In this document: one piece after another, positions 52,330 to 63,047 of the stretch
How positions within the stretch are numbered: position 1 is the first letter of the stretch
Layout of the letters: every line of letters starts with the position of its first letter
Assembly: GCF_018812025.1 (NCBI RefSeq)
Contig: NC_063054.1
Location: 27,981,356 to 28,045,355, forward strand
Origin: Megalobrama amblycephala
Taxonomy: Eukaryota > Chordata > Actinopteri > Cypriniformes > Xenocyprididae
DNA: 64,000 nucleotides
Reading direction: 5' to 3'
The notes under the pieces: generated by a model
What the model saw: the letters and a program-made list of their open reading frames with translations, nothing else
Databases searched by the model: none
What the model was told of the DNA's origin: nothing
Made by a program: the position numbers and the translations under genes

Positions 52330-53280
52330 GTTTATCGGTTTAATACATATAACATTGACCAATTGTATTCTTTTACCTTTATAACCAATTGCATAGTTTT
52401 AAAATCCTTGATTCTCAGTATAGGCAGCTCCAAATGATGATGGGATTGTTAGAACATTATGCATTTAATCAACAATATTCTCAAACCCTGTAATCCCATC
52501 GGATAATCTCAACAGACAAAATCTGCTGAAACTCATCTAATGCCATGAGCTGACTGCCTCATGTCTAGCCATGACAGTATGGTAATTCAATCTATACCTA
52601 ATACAAACTAACCTGTCATAAATAACATATGTGCATTGTAATTCTGTGCAGCCTGGCAAAAAAAAAAAGAAGTACTGTGGTTGTAACATTATGGTATTAG
52701 AGGGTAAAACATAGATATAGGTCTATTCATGTACCAATAAATTAAAATAAAACATAAAAACAATGAATTATTTTAGGTTAAATGAAAATATTAGGTTATC
52801 TCATAATAAACTATAAACAAAAATAGATGACAAACTTGATAATATAGGGGAAAATATAGTAGTAACACCATGGTAATTTTCTAAAAGGTCACATGTATTG
52901 TCTAATGTAATTACAATTTAAGTGAGAATTAACACGTACATATTTTTATGGCGTTGCTTGAGTTAATATTATATTTTATTTTCTAATGTAATTTATTATA
53001 TTTATAATATGAAGTACAATAATGCTAAAATCTAAAAAGTTCTTGTAAAACACAAATGTACTGCGTCAAACAAACACGTACACAGATCGTCAGCTGCCTG
53101 AATGAGTGTTTTTTCCAGTCGGTTGCGGTTTCGTCCGGCTACAGCCCATTGTAACGACCCTCCTGGACCCTCGGTAGACGTCCGCGCCACCTCCTCCACT
53201 ACAAACTGACCGGTAAAACCCGTAGCTCCGAACACTATGATATGGTACGGTCTTTTGCTTGACGTTGTGAGCGTCGCCAT
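45197..53280 (-). CDS. sccpdh: Saccharopine dehydrogenase-like oxidoreductase (complete coding region)
   Basis: Minus-strand exons, 5' to 3': 53280-53082, 52227-52118, 51904-51824, 51543-51414, 50364-50315, 49795-49665, 49492-49375, 47806-47687, 47563-47507, 47403-47292, 45622-45541, 45296-45197. All junctions are GT-AG, phases agree and the sum is 1290 bp, giving 429 aa, the length recalled for human SCCPDH. The N-terminus MATLTTSSKRPYHIIVFGAT leads into a Rossmann glycine motif GATGFTG (18-24). GPYRFYGEPVVKACIENG, IGSCGFDSIPADMG and ATWQSAIFGF are family landmarks. A hydrophobic helix lies at about 279-304. The C-terminus is RLNKHGIQFSLKSGQ. SCCPDH has been found on lipid droplets and mitochondria, but its reaction is unproven; the resemblance to saccharopine dehydrogenase is structural. 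Intron 10 is nearly filled by a Tc1 element. Confidence 0.95.
45658..47241 (-). mobile_element. Tc1-like transposon, 1584 bp, with IR/DR-type ends
   Basis: The element is bounded by TA at 45656-45657 and 47242-47243. The ends CAAACTCGATTCCAAAAAAG and (reverse) CAAACCTGATTCCAAAAAAG begin inverted repeats about 65 bp alike (GTTGGGACACTGTACAAATT). A second copy of AAAAAAGTTGGGACA lies about 170-190 bp inside each end (45844-45858; 47031-47050), the IR/DR layout known from Sleeping Beauty-type transposons. It carries one transposase gene in the same orientation as sccpdh. It sits in sccpdh intron 10. Confidence 0.93.
45867..46889 (-). pseudogene. Tc1-like transposase with a single early stop
   Basis: The natural ATG is at 46889-46887, but codon 13 is TGA (46853-46851). 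Downstream the frame is open for 325 codons to 45867. Counting from a GTG at 46844, an N-terminal helix-turn-helix (about 1-35: QRKIAKGLNLSSSTVHNII) is followed by a GRPR-like GQGRKT, then catalytic Asp139 (WSDES), Asp229 (QHDNARPHTA) and Glu264 (SPIENIW). That is DD34E spacing, as in the Tc1 family. The early stop truncates the product unless translation restarts downstream. Apart from that stop the frame is intact, which suggests a young copy. Confidence 0.92.
48445..49195. repeat. AT microsatellites and a 198-bp tandem duplication in sccpdh intron 7
   Basis: Two head-to-tail copies start with TAGTGCTGTCAAATTGATTA at 48813 and 49011. Apart from AT-tract length they differ by about one base (GCATTAAT against GCATCAAT). 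Each copy itself holds two related halves (TAGTGCTGTCAAATTGATTA and TAGTGCTATCAAATCGATTA). (AT)n runs lie at about 48453-48482, 48779-48812, 48977-49010 and 49174-49192. Confidence 0.9.
50609..51365 (+). mobile_element. Cyprinid MITE (GAGCCGGGGGGTGAAAACTT type), split by another repeat
   Basis: The left part (50609-50719) runs from AGAGCCGGGGGGTGAAAACT to its inverted partner AGTTTTCACCCCCCAGGCTC. The right part (about 51000-51365) resumes with GTCCTCAGTGTGAAAAGATG and continues through TTCTGAAGAACAGAGCTCAG to AACATGCATTTTGTATGATC. Between them lies an unrelated repeat. It sits in sccpdh intron 4. Confidence 0.65.
50720..50999 (+). mobile_element. Nested repeat (GGAACACTCCACTTTTTTTG type)
   Basis: It begins AAAGGAACACTCCACTTTTT and contains TTAGCATAGCTTAGCATAGT and AGACCGACGGAAAATGAAAA, a widespread cyprinid interspersed repeat. 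The 3' end looks clipped where the host element resumes. Confidence 0.6.
51572..51790 (+). repeat. Partial MITE of the TTTGGGGTCAGTA family
   Basis: It carries ATAAGTTTGGGGGTGAG, AAATATTAAGCAGCACAACT and ATACTGAAGACTGGATTAAT in family order. It is truncated before the right end and lies between two sccpdh exons (intron 3). Confidence 0.65.
52292..52327. repeat. (GATA)n microsatellite
   Basis: There are nine consecutive GATA-type units in sccpdh intron 1, 65 bp upstream (in transcript sense) of the exon 2 acceptor. It would be useful as a polymorphic marker. Confidence 0.9.
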
Positions 53281-55245
53281 TGTGTCTGTGATCCGCGAGC
53301 GAGGCGAAACACAACCGGGGTCAGAGCGACCGCTGCTTCTCCTCTGGTGTCACTGTACAGTTTCAGTGTAAAAACTGCTGAAGATGTTTTTAGAAGTTCA
53401 GATTGTGCCTCAGATAAATTGTAGCTCAACTATAAATCCAACTGTTTGTGGGTGAAAATTCCAGAAACTGTCACACTTAGACAGTAGAGAGACATCTTGT
53501 GCTGGAAAGGTGATATTACCACAACAAACATGCAGAGGGGTTCATTGTAGGCTATGTTTTGTGACCATTAACATATTATATATAAAAGCAAATATATGTA
53601 AATGTAACCATCAATAAATTACAATTGAATGTCAGTTGATAAATTATTGGATAGCAGCTTATTAGTGACTGAATTTACACTGTTTTGAAGAAATCAGTCA
53701 AATGTAGTTGTTCAAGTCAGACAACTTGTGAAAATGTTTTCCATTTTTTTCTAATTTAATTTTTTTTATTATTATTACAAATGATTTTATAACTTATCAG
53801 CATAATTATTTAGTTTTTGCTTTAATGACAGCAGTACTAACTTGATATTTTGTACAAAGGAGTTCACAAAATGAAAGAAAAAAAAATATTTTTGTATTTA
53901 TTTTACATTTTCTTTAAATTTGTTTTAAAAAATCTAAAACTTTCTGTTTATAATTACACTTTTGAATCTTATATTTTCAATGAGTTTTTAGTCTTTTTAG
54001 ACACCTCACTGTACGTTTTTGTGATGATTCACATATTCTAAAATTAAATTAAGCAAAATTAATGAATTATTTCATTACATACTTTACATTTCAATTGCAT
54101 TTAAAGTTCAAGCATACAGTTCTGTTGGCAAGAAAATAATGACAGTACAATGATCATGAAATTGTCTCCTAATCAGGGCTATGGCACTATAATATTTTTG
54201 TTCTGTACATCTTAATGCTTTAAATTAAATTAGCTATGAGTCAGTCTACAAATGACCCATTGGTCTCCAAAGAGAAATGCTCCTACTTCACCCAAGGTTA
54301 TGTGTGCCAATTCCATTTACTGCTGCGTCATCTTTTCTTCCATTCAGAAGACCAATCCTATTATCAGAATTACAGAATAAACCCACTTCCAAAATATATT
54401 TCCAGTCATAATTCAGAGATTTCATGTGTACTACTTTGGAAAGGAAAAAAGAAAGACATACAACAAAACAGGATTCTAATTCTGAGCATAACATTAAAAC
54501 ACTTAAAATTTAAGACCCCCTATTATTGATAACACAAAAACTCACACTCACTTTGACTGCTGAACATAAAACATGTTTGTATCTAAAACAAATTGACTGC
54601 TTGCTGTCTTTCATACAATTATACAATTTTCAGATTTATTTTGTACCAGCTGACCACAAGAGCAGTGCTTGAATAGCAAACACATTATCTAATCAGAACT
54701 GATCGATTATCATTATTCAGCCTATCCGTTATATGTCAATCATAAAGCCATTTCTTTGATAAGTTAATATCCTATAAGTTATAACATTGCTACATACACC
54801 CATTTTTGCTTATTCACGTTGATTGATACTGTATGAATTTCAGTGGTTACGGCACCATTGAAAAGTGCCAAGTCACTCTATCTCGAAATAAAAATATACA
54901 TTACAAAGATAACCATGGAAGTAGTGTAATAGAGTACTAAAATGTACAAAAACAATGTTACTGGCTCAATGCATGTAGTTATTGATCAGAGGAATGGCTC
55001 TGGTGGTATATTAATATGATCTCTAATAAGCATGTTTTAGTAACAATATTAAATACTTATCACAAATGTATTTATATGCATTAGGAAGCCCTATGTGGTT
55101 TGTATAGACTCACTAAAGAATCATTTATTAAGGCCTGTCTGGTAATGTGCATTAGTGCATATTATCTCAAGAGGAATACTGTTGTTTATCATCGGAAATG
55201 GTAGTATACAGAAAGAGTTCCACTTCAGTTAGCATAAAATAGCTG
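53281..55245. other. Spacer between cnst and sccpdh
   Basis: The first about 100 bp above the sccpdh ATG are GC-richer (CGAGCGAGGCGAAACAC) and are the likely promoter and 5' leader. The rest is AT-rich with short poly-T runs and no recognisable gene. A minus-strand AATAAA at 55129-55124 lies about 117 nt after the cnst stop and is a plausible poly(A) signal. Confidence 0.5.
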
Positions 55246-55457
55246 CTATGATGCACCAGAAGAGAGCCACTGTGTGAAAGCGTCCACTCCTCGTCGTACA
55301 GGTCCAAAGTAAAATTCCACGTTTTGTGAGAAGTCCACACACACATTAGAGTACGCCTCTCCAACGAGACAATAAAGAGCAGTCCCACCCATGCTAATCA
55401 CCACGGTAGCCAGACACAAGAGGAGAAGGACAAGGCAAGAGTTTCCAGCCGATTGAT
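55246..55457 (-). CDS. cnst: cnst last exon, transmembrane anchor
   Basis: The acceptor is GCATACAG|ATCAAT. It codes DQSAGNSCLVLLLLCLATVV, then ISMGGTALYCLVGEAYSNVC and a lumenal tail, with TAG at 55248-55246. The conserved C-x-DF motif (VCVDFSQNVEFYF) matches the consortin C-terminus. Confidence 0.9.
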
Positions 55458-58400
55458 CTGTATGCATGAGAAAAATTAGCTTAGAGCATTCCCACATTAA
55501 TGCAAACCAGAAATCTGAATATATATATAAAAGTCCTATCATATGTGACAATTTGTTTACAAAAATGTGATGAAATTGTACCTTGATCGAAAGCATCATC
55601 TGGCTCTCTGAAGTGGACCTTGCGTTTGGTTGAATGTTTTTGTTGAGTTGCATTCTCTGTCTCCATGACGCAGACTCTCTTCTTTAAAATAGAGACTAAG
55701 CCATTTGAGGGAAACATCTACAGAAATACAGTATGGAAATCCATGAAATAGACTGCAAAAGCTGATGCAGAATTATTTTTAAAGGGTTAGTTCACCCAAA
55801 AATGATTTTTTTTGGTCATTAATTACTCACCCTCATGTCGTTCCACACCTGTAAGACCTTCGTTCATCATCGGAACACAAATTAAGATATTTTTGATAAA
55901 ATCTGATGCCAGCAAGATAATTAACACTCTCAGATACCCAGAAAGCTACTAAAGACATATTTAAAAAAGTCCATGTGACTACAGTGGTTCAACCTTAATG
56001 TTACGTGTATCAAACTGCCAAAGTCACCTGATTTCTGTAAACGAGGCTATGTTACATCATAAGTGTTTCGAAATTTCAATGGTTCACGTGACTTTGGCAG
56101 TTTGATACACGCTCCGAACCACTGATTCGAAACAAAAGATTCGTAAAGCTTCGAAGCTTCATGAAGCAGTGTTTTGAAATCGCCCATCACTAGATATTGT
56201 TGAATAAAGTCGCTATTTTGTTATTTTTGCCGCACAAAAAGTATTCTTGTCACTTCATAACATTAAGGTTGAACCACTGAAGTCTCATGAGCTGTTTTAA
56301 ATATGTCTTTCGTAAATTTCTGGGCATTTTAAAGTGTTAATTATCTTGCTGGCAATAGAGGCCTCACCGAGCAATCGGATTTGATCAAATATATAATAAT
56401 TTGTGTTCTGAAGATGAACGAAGGTTTTATGGGTGTGGAACGACATGAGGGTGAGTAATTAATGACAGAATTTTAATTTTTGGGTGAACTAACAATTTAA
56501 GAAGCAATGTACTTAGCAAATAATGTAATGACAACCTATAACCACAAGGGGGCAGTATGTGCAACATAATAATGAACTGAACTGCATTATTGTGATCCCT
56601 TGTGTGAAAAAGTACTCTTTAACATACCTTTAAAAAGAGTACTTATTATGGAAATAATATATGTAAGTGTGAGCCAATGTTTTTAGAACCAGTGTATTAT
56701 AAATGACATTTTTTAGTTTACCTTAAGAGTGCTTTTTGACCCACTTTAGTAGGACTTTTTTATATGTAATATTTATAATTACTTCTATTGTCTTTGAATT
56801 ATGGTTAAAGTGTACTGCCGAATGTACTGACATAAAATACACTTTAATGGAATTTCTATTGAAACTTGGGTGTCATGTATTTAATTATGTTTGAAATGAA
56901 GTTCCAATTTAGTACATTTAAAATATATTAACTTGTATTATGATGTAATATCAAATAACACAATACGGTTAAAATTATAATGAAATACTTTACATGTGAT
57001 TTAGTATGCTATGTTCTGTAAAGCATAACAAAAGATTATCAAAACAATGATTTAAAATGTACTTTAAAGTAAAACTTTTAATTCGACATTATTACAAAGT
57101 GTACTTAAGTGTGTTAGGAAAGTGTACTCTATAAGTACTTTTAAGTAAATATATTTTTAAGATCTGAAGTACACTACAAGTCCACAATCAGTTACAGTTA
57201 AGCGCACTTCTTCTTCACATGTGATAGTTCACCCAAAAATGAAAATGCTGTCATTATTTACTCACCCTCACGTCATTCCAAACCTGTATGACTTTGTGGA
57301 ACACAAAAGAAGATATTTTGAAGAACTGTTTTCGTCAATACAATGACAGTCAATGGGGTCCAACACAGCTTTGGACCCCATTGACTTTCACTGTATTGAC
57401 AAAAACAGTTCTTCAAAATATCTTCTTTAGTGTTAAGCAGAAGAAAGAAAGTCATACAGGTTTGGAATGGCAAGATGAGTAAATAATGACAGCATTTTCC
57501 ATTTAAGTGAACTAGTTGTTCATTATGTTTACATATTCTAATATGCCTCATAATAATGTCATGATGTAAACATTTTTGTTGATTTTTAAGTCAAATCAGA
57601 GGCCAAAACAAAAGTGCTGAGAGTCTTTAAATCACTATAAAACAAACACACCATGTCATCATCATTCAGTTGTCACGTTTGTTGACTGAAAAAGTCAGTA
57701 ACTCTCACGTAGTGTTTGTCCAACACAGTTCTGGAGAAGGTTTATTCAGATGGACTGTTATTTAAGACGACCACGCCCAATAGCTTGGGGAAACCATACA
57801 CTCCCTGAACGCTTCTTTATAAAATTCCTGCAGCTGGCTGCCATAATGCTGTGGATGACATCACACTATTTTGCTTTCACAAGGCAGAAAAAACCTGTGG
57901 TGAAGAAATGTGGCCTGAGAATTGGAAGAAAGTCCCATTTGACCTTTCACAAAGTCATAAAAAAAATCAATTTGAGGACCCAGATTAATACATCATTGCA
58001 TATTTAAGCTCTGATGAATACAAATCGTTCGGTAAGCGGTTGATTTGGAGAGATCGCAGCAGACGGATGGTGTCTCAGCATGCTTATTTTTTCTAAGGGC
58101 AGATGGTAATATGCAAGAGATTAACATCACTCCTACAGCGTCTTACCTCCTTTACTTGAATGAGGTTGTCCAACTCATCCACAGGAACCTGGCCATCAAA
58201 GTCTGCATCGTCCTGCAGCTCCTCATTCCAACACTCGTCCTCCTCAAGACCTTCCTCCTCCTCCTCCTCCTCCTCCTCGTTCTCATTCAGTTCACAGTTC
58301 TCTTCTGGCTCCTGTTCAGCTTCCAGCCATGAGCAGTCGTCCGCCCTGTTTTCTCTCTCGGTTGAGTTCACTGAAGCTTGTACTTGTTTTGATCTTCTGT

Positions 58401-59815
58401 GTTCTGTCACATGGGATGGGCTGTTTTGTAGTTTTATGTCATCCATGTTCTGCAATAACAGACTGCTTTAATCAGACTCACAGAGACATAAACTGCATTG
58501 GTGGACAGTAAAACAATTAGAATATTTTACCTTTTCCAGAGAGAGGTTAGGCCTGAAAGAGGAGTAGAGTTTGTCAAATTATTAAGGAGTTATTTTATTT
58601 CAGTAGTGTTGTTAAAATATTTGTATGAATATATAGCAAATTTATCAAATAATTAATAATTATGTATGTATGTATGTATGTATATATATGTGTGTATATA
58701 TATACTATATAAAACCATATATATACAGTACAGTCCAAAAGTTTGGAACCACTAAGATTTTTAATGTTTTTAAAAGAAGTTTCGTCTGCTCACCAAGGCT
58801 ACATTTATTTAATTAAAAATACAGTAAAAAACAGTAATATTGTGAAATATTATTACAATTTAAAATAACTGTGTACTATTTAAATATATTTGACAAAGTA
58901 ATTTATTCCTGTGATGCAAAGCTGAATTTTCAGCATCGTTACTCCAGTCTTCAGTGTCACATGATCCTTCAGAAATCATTCTAATATGCTGATTTGCTGC
59001 TCAATAAACATTTATGATTATTTTCAATGTTGAAAACAGTTGTGTACTTTTTTTTTTTTCAGGATTCCTTGATGAATAGAAAGTTCAAAAGAACAGCATT
59101 TATCTGAAATACAAAGCTTCTGTAGCATTATACACTACCGTTCAAAAGTTTGGGGTCAGTAAGAATTTTTATTTTTATTTTTTTGAAAAGAAATTAAAGA
59201 AATTAATACTTTTATTCAGCAAGGATACATTAAATCAATCAAAAGTGGCAGTAAAGACATTTATAATGTTACAAAAGATTAGATTTCAGATAAACACTGT
59301 TCTTTTGAACTTTCTATTCATCAAATAATCCTGAAAAAAAATATTGTACACAAATATTTTGTACAATTGTACACATTAAATGTTTCTTGAGCAGCAGATC
59401 AGCATATTAGAATGATTTCTGAAGGATCATGTGACAATGAAGACTGGAGTAATGATGCTGAAAATTCAGCTTTGTGAAATATATTCAAATAGAAAACAGT
59501 TATTTTAAATTGTAATAATATTTCACAATATTACTGTTTTTTACTTTATTTTTAATTAAATAAATGTAGCCTTGGTGAGCAGACGAAACTTCTTTTAAAA
59601 ACATTAAAAATCTTAGTGGTTCTTAGCCAAACTTTTGGACTGTACTGTATATATATATATATAGTACATTTTTTGTTGCTTTTTTTGTTAGTTTTATAGT
59701 ACATTATTGTTTTTAGATATTTTTATTTGACAATTAATTTACATTTTTTTTTACATCTTTATATCTTTACATTAATATGTATTCTCAGTGTAGTACTATA
59801 TACACAGACACATAT

Positions 59816-59855
<40 letters not shown>

Positions 59856-61902
59856 GGGATATATATATATATATAGATAGATAGATAGATATATAGATAT
59901 GGTATATATATACATATACAAACACATACTATATAAATATTACAGAAATATAAATTACATTTTAAAAAAAGAAAAAATATTTTAAATTAATACATTTTAA
60001 AATTAATATTTCACAATATTACTGTTTTACTGTATGTTTGATCAAATAACAATTTGAACACGTCAAATAAAAGCTCTTAAATATATCAACATTAGTCCAG
60101 TAAAAAAGAAAAGTCCAAATTCATGTAAGGGTGTTTCCCTATAAATCAATTTAACTTGATGGTATTTGACAAGGACTGGTTCTGTGAGGGTTGAACAATG
60201 GACAATGGGAAAAAATGCTATAATTACTATTTTCTACTGGCTTGGACAGTTCTTCGCAGTCTCACCTCTGGTGTGTTCTGCAGATATGACTCAACACTTC
60301 CATATGCTCTCGCTCTCTGTCCGTTCCATTAGCGTTTAAAGGAGAGTTACTTTCGGTTTGGATGCTGATTTTCCTCTGGGACTCTAAAACCAAACATATG
60401 GATTTGAGTCTTCTAAATATTTGGACCGTGTCTCTCATTTTCTCTCTCACACACACAGTACAGTATGTTCTCAAAGAATATGTGAAAGCAGTCTAAAATA
60501 TTATTCTCAGTTCCTAACATTTCATGAAAAAAAATCTTTGTAGTACCAAAAAACAACAAGAACAAAAACTAAAGCTATGTGACATTCTTCAGGTTTCACT
60601 TTCCACAATAAGGCCTTGTTGACAGTTAATCAGATAAGATGGGAGAGTCTGACCTCTGTACTTCAGTGATATTAGTGAAGTAACAGAGTCACATGTGGTC
60701 TGGGCAATCTAGCGCAGTTGGGAAATGAGCAATTTCCTGAGATCAAACCCTACCACTGCTGTTTACTTGTAAAGGATGAAACTAGCAATTCAACTTACAA
60801 CAGTATTGTCCTATTTATAAAAGATGTCTCATCTTTATAAGATAAAACAATGCTTTAGGAAATCCTCTCACATGCAAACAATGTGACCTCCCCTGGTTAA
60901 AGTTATTTCAGGAAATATTTTTTTTTAAATACATACCATCCATAATCATCTAGCATTCTTACCCCATTTCTCTTGTATAGAGGCCAGATTAGACAGCAGT
61001 CTCTCATGGTACAGCTTCTCAAGATGCAGAAACTCCACTGCCCACTGATCTGAGATGGTCAATGCTTAAAGAAAGCAACACCAATAGCAATACCATTCAA
61101 AAGTATGAGGTAAGTAAGTTTTTTTTTAAAGACATTATGAGAATGCATTAAATTGATCAAAAGTGACAGTATAGACTTATAATGTTATAAAATATTTCTA
61201 TTTCAAATAAATGCTGTTTCTTTGAACTTCCTGTTCATCAAAGAATCCTGGAAAAAATATGATGCTCTCCACAAAATTATTAAGCAGCACAACTGTTTTC
61301 AACTGTTTGATTGCTTCTATTGTTCTCCTCATTTGTAAGCGTCTGCTAAATGATTAAATGTAAATGATATAAGAAATATTACTTGAGCAGTAAATCGGCA
61401 TATTAGAATGATTTCTGAAGGATCATGTGACACTGAGACTGGAGTAATGATGCTGAAAATTCAGCTTTGCCATCACAGGGATAAAATACATTTTAAAATA
61501 TATTCAAATAGAAAACAGTTATTTTAAATTGTAATATTATTTCACAGTTTTTACAGTATTTTGATCAAATAAATGCAACCTTCTTTCAAAAGCATTTAAA
61601 AATTCAACTGACCCCAAACTTAATTAATAAAGGAAGACCATATGATAAGCAAATTATTTAAAAATCCATCAACATCCTTCCTTTTGTGCAACACCCTAAA
61701 AGTCAGCATGGAAAGTCACACCCTAATGAGCCCCCTCTTGGTTACGCTTGCCCCGGTCTCTATGACAACAGCATCAACAGGGACCATTTAGTGATAGTAA
61801 AGGAAAGGCAAAGAGGAAACGGACAGAGAACAGGCGAATAACAGTGGTGGATTTAAAATCCAAAAGGATACAGTCCTCTTCAAGGAAGTAGCTCTCTGCT
61901 AT
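55246..61902 (-). CDS. cnst: Consortin, C-terminal part (gene continues beyond the right edge)
   Basis: Consortin is a trans-Golgi network membrane protein that binds connexins and directs them to the cell surface. It is also a protein phosphatase 1 partner (PPP1R64). Minus-strand exons, 5' to 3': 61902-61872, 61064-60963, 60383-60266, 58552-58531, 58449-58147, 55717-55582, 55457-55246, with phases consistent. Visible features: IAESYFLEED and FLHLEKLYHERLLSNLASIQ (helical), an acidic tract with nine Glu (about 58257-58280), a PP1-docking pair VSILKKR and KRKVHFREPDD, a single C-terminal transmembrane helix (CLVLLLLCLATVVISMGGTA), and a lumenal tail ending LSSGAS. The human protein ends with the same GGTALYC... 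plan. The start lies outside the window. The 31-bp exon at 61872 is the least certain. Confidence 0.88.
55582..55717 (-). CDS. cnst: cnst exon with SILK and RVxF PP1-docking motifs
   Basis: The acceptor is CTGTAG|ATGTTT and the donor is CAAG|GTACAA. It codes MFPSNGLVSILKKRVCVMET and, about 20 residues on, TKRKVHFREPDDAFDQ. SILK upstream of an RVxF-type KVHF is the classic order in PP1 regulators. Confidence 0.9.
55781..56498. mobile_element. Foldback MITE, AAGGGATAG family, 718 bp
   Basis: The ends AAAGGGTTAGTTCACCCAAA and TTTTTGGGTGAACTAACA are inverted. Long internal pairing occurs (CACCCTCATGTCGTTCCACA / TGTGGAACGACATGAGGGTG; GTGGTTCAACCTTAATGTTA / AACATTAAGGTTGAACCACT). It lies in a cnst intron. 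Confidence 0.88.
57222..57517. mobile_element. Foldback MITE, AAGGGATAG family, short copy
   Basis: TGATAGTTCACCCAAAAATG at the left pairs loosely with the right end (CATTTAAGTGAACTA). The centre GTCAATGGGGTCCAACACAG / TTTGGACCCCATTGACTTTC pairs. It is more diverged at its right terminus than the other copies. Open frames on both strands here are arm sequence. Confidence 0.8.
58147..58449 (-). CDS. cnst: cnst acidic exon
   Basis: The acceptor is TTGCAG|AACATG. It has 101 codons in one phase, beginning NMDDIKLQNSPSHVTEHRRS, and includes a GAG/GAA run coding nine successive Glu. The following DFDGQVPVDELDNLIQVKE ends at GAG|GTAAGA. An alternative donor six bases earlier (CAA|GTAAAG) would also keep frame. 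Confidence 0.85.
58531..58552 (-). CDS. cnst: cnst 22-bp microexon
   Basis: TTTCAG|GCCTAACC to GAAAAG|GTAAAA. It supplies the last base of an Arg codon and then PNLSLEK. Its phases exactly join the exon at 60266 to the one at 58449, which is the main support. Confidence 0.7.
58727..59650. mobile_element. Palindromic composite MITE, about 0.92 kb
   Basis: TACAGTCCAAAAGTTTGGAA and its reverse CCAAACTTTTGGACTGTA bound the element, continuing inward as CCACTAAGATTTTTAATG and CATTAAAAATCTTAGTGG. Each arm is about 350-400 bp of the TTTGGGGTCAGTA family in opposite orientation. A family-type left end (CACTACCGTTCAAAAGTTTG at 59132) sits in the middle, suggesting joining of two copies. It lies in a cnst intron. 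Confidence 0.8.
60266..60383 (-). CDS. cnst: cnst exon SQRKISIQTESN...
   Basis: GGTTTTAG|AGTCCC to CACCAGAG|GTGAGA. It codes SQRKISIQTESNSPLNANGT through EVLSHICRTHQR, with phase 2 out to the microexon. Confidence 0.82.
60963..61064 (-). CDS. cnst: cnst helical exon
   Basis: TTTAAG|CATTGA to AATGGG|GTAAGA. It codes LTISDQWAVEFLHLEKLYHE and RLLSNLASIQEKW, an amphipathic helical stretch typical of the conserved consortin core. Confidence 0.87.
61091..61622. mobile_element. MITE of the TTTGGGGTCAGTA family with a SINE/L2 tail inside
   Basis: It runs from ATACCATTCAAAAGTATGAG to GACCCCAAACTT with all family landmarks. At about 61305-61372 the family sequence is interrupted by TTTGTAAGCGTCTGCTAAAT followed by GATTAAATGTAAATG, the widespread teleost L2/SINE tail. 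Confidence 0.75.
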
Positions 61903-62865
61903 CTGTTATGGAAGAAAAATATCAGCAAGTAAAATATTACATCTCCTTACCAATTCATTGCATCATCACAAAGACAGTTTCATCAAGCGTTCAGTTGAAA
62001 GACTTGATCATCCGCATTTCCTGTTACACCTGAATCTAGAGTCTTGATTTCATTTCAATTCCCTGATCAAGAGAAGCTGTAGTGAAGAGCACAATCAACA
62101 GAATGAAGCGCATGCGAAGGGGTCTGACAGTGAGTTTTGATGAGAAAAATCATGTGTGAGAAAATAACTGCCCTATCTTTGCCCATCTAATGCATTCTCT
62201 TACATGGATGGTCTATATTTAGTGTAATGCAGGATAATGAATTGTTTTTCCTGTACTCTTGATTTTATCCAACTACAATAATCTCATTGAGAAGCAATTT
62301 ACCCCCCTCTATTTATAACTCTACAGGGAGATTAAAAAAAACACTCACAGTGAGCACATTTCAGTAGTTTGTCTTCTTGACAGATCTGATTTTAAATTTG
62401 CTTGGTGTTTAGTCAAAACAAGCTGAAGCTTTTTTTACACACAGGATGCCTGGAAATGCTGACAAAATATTTTTAAAAAAACAAAATGATTAGACTGTTT
62501 TTGTACTACTTATATCACTTTTTGGTTGAAATTATTGAGGTAGTTTAAAACAGAAAGAGTTTATAAATATAGAGTGCATTAGCATCCGCCCACTTTTTCA
62601 GCGCCGTTGGTTCCGGAAGTATTTTTTCCATTTATTTCTTCAATAGGGATTTCAAAAAAAGCCATAAACCTAGCCAACCAGCTATGAGGTGTATCACAAC
62701 AATATTTGAAAATCAAACAAAGGTACAAGACTGTGTGTACTTATCGGCTTTAGATGTTCGAAAGAACTACAATCCCATGAAGCATTGCAAACAGCATAAT
62801 CAAATTCAAAAGGATGGAGAAATATAAAATTACTTATTTAAAAATGTTGATTACATTTAAAAACA

Positions 62866-63031
62866 TACGGAGCCCCGCACATGACATGCAAGAAAAAATT
62901 ACTCGTTATAATTTGTTCCCTCGATTTACTAAATCTGCGCATGATTTATAAATCGAGGAAGCGAAATTGTAAATCGTGCACACGATTTAGCCTACTATTT
63001 TTTTCCTGCATGTCATGTCTGGGGCTCCGTA
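62866..63031. mobile_element. Small foldback MITE (TACGGAGCCCC ends)
   Basis: TACGGAGCCCCGCACATGAC, then ATGCA at the left and TGCATGTCATGTCTGGGGCT, then CCGTA at the right are inverted, with inner CTCGATTTACTAAATC / GATTTATAAATCGAG pairing. From 61903 to 62865 I see no exon or element. Confidence 0.8.
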
Positions 63032-63047
63032 AAAACAATATATTTTA

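Noticed and set aside
57273..57551. Similar frames on both strands near 57.3-57.5 kb
   Set aside because: They are the two arms of a foldback MITE; the peptide similarity comes from the palindrome.
58160..58511. Ser-rich plus-strand frame
   Set aside because: It is antisense of the cnst acidic exon; the run of Ser is the complement of the Glu codons.
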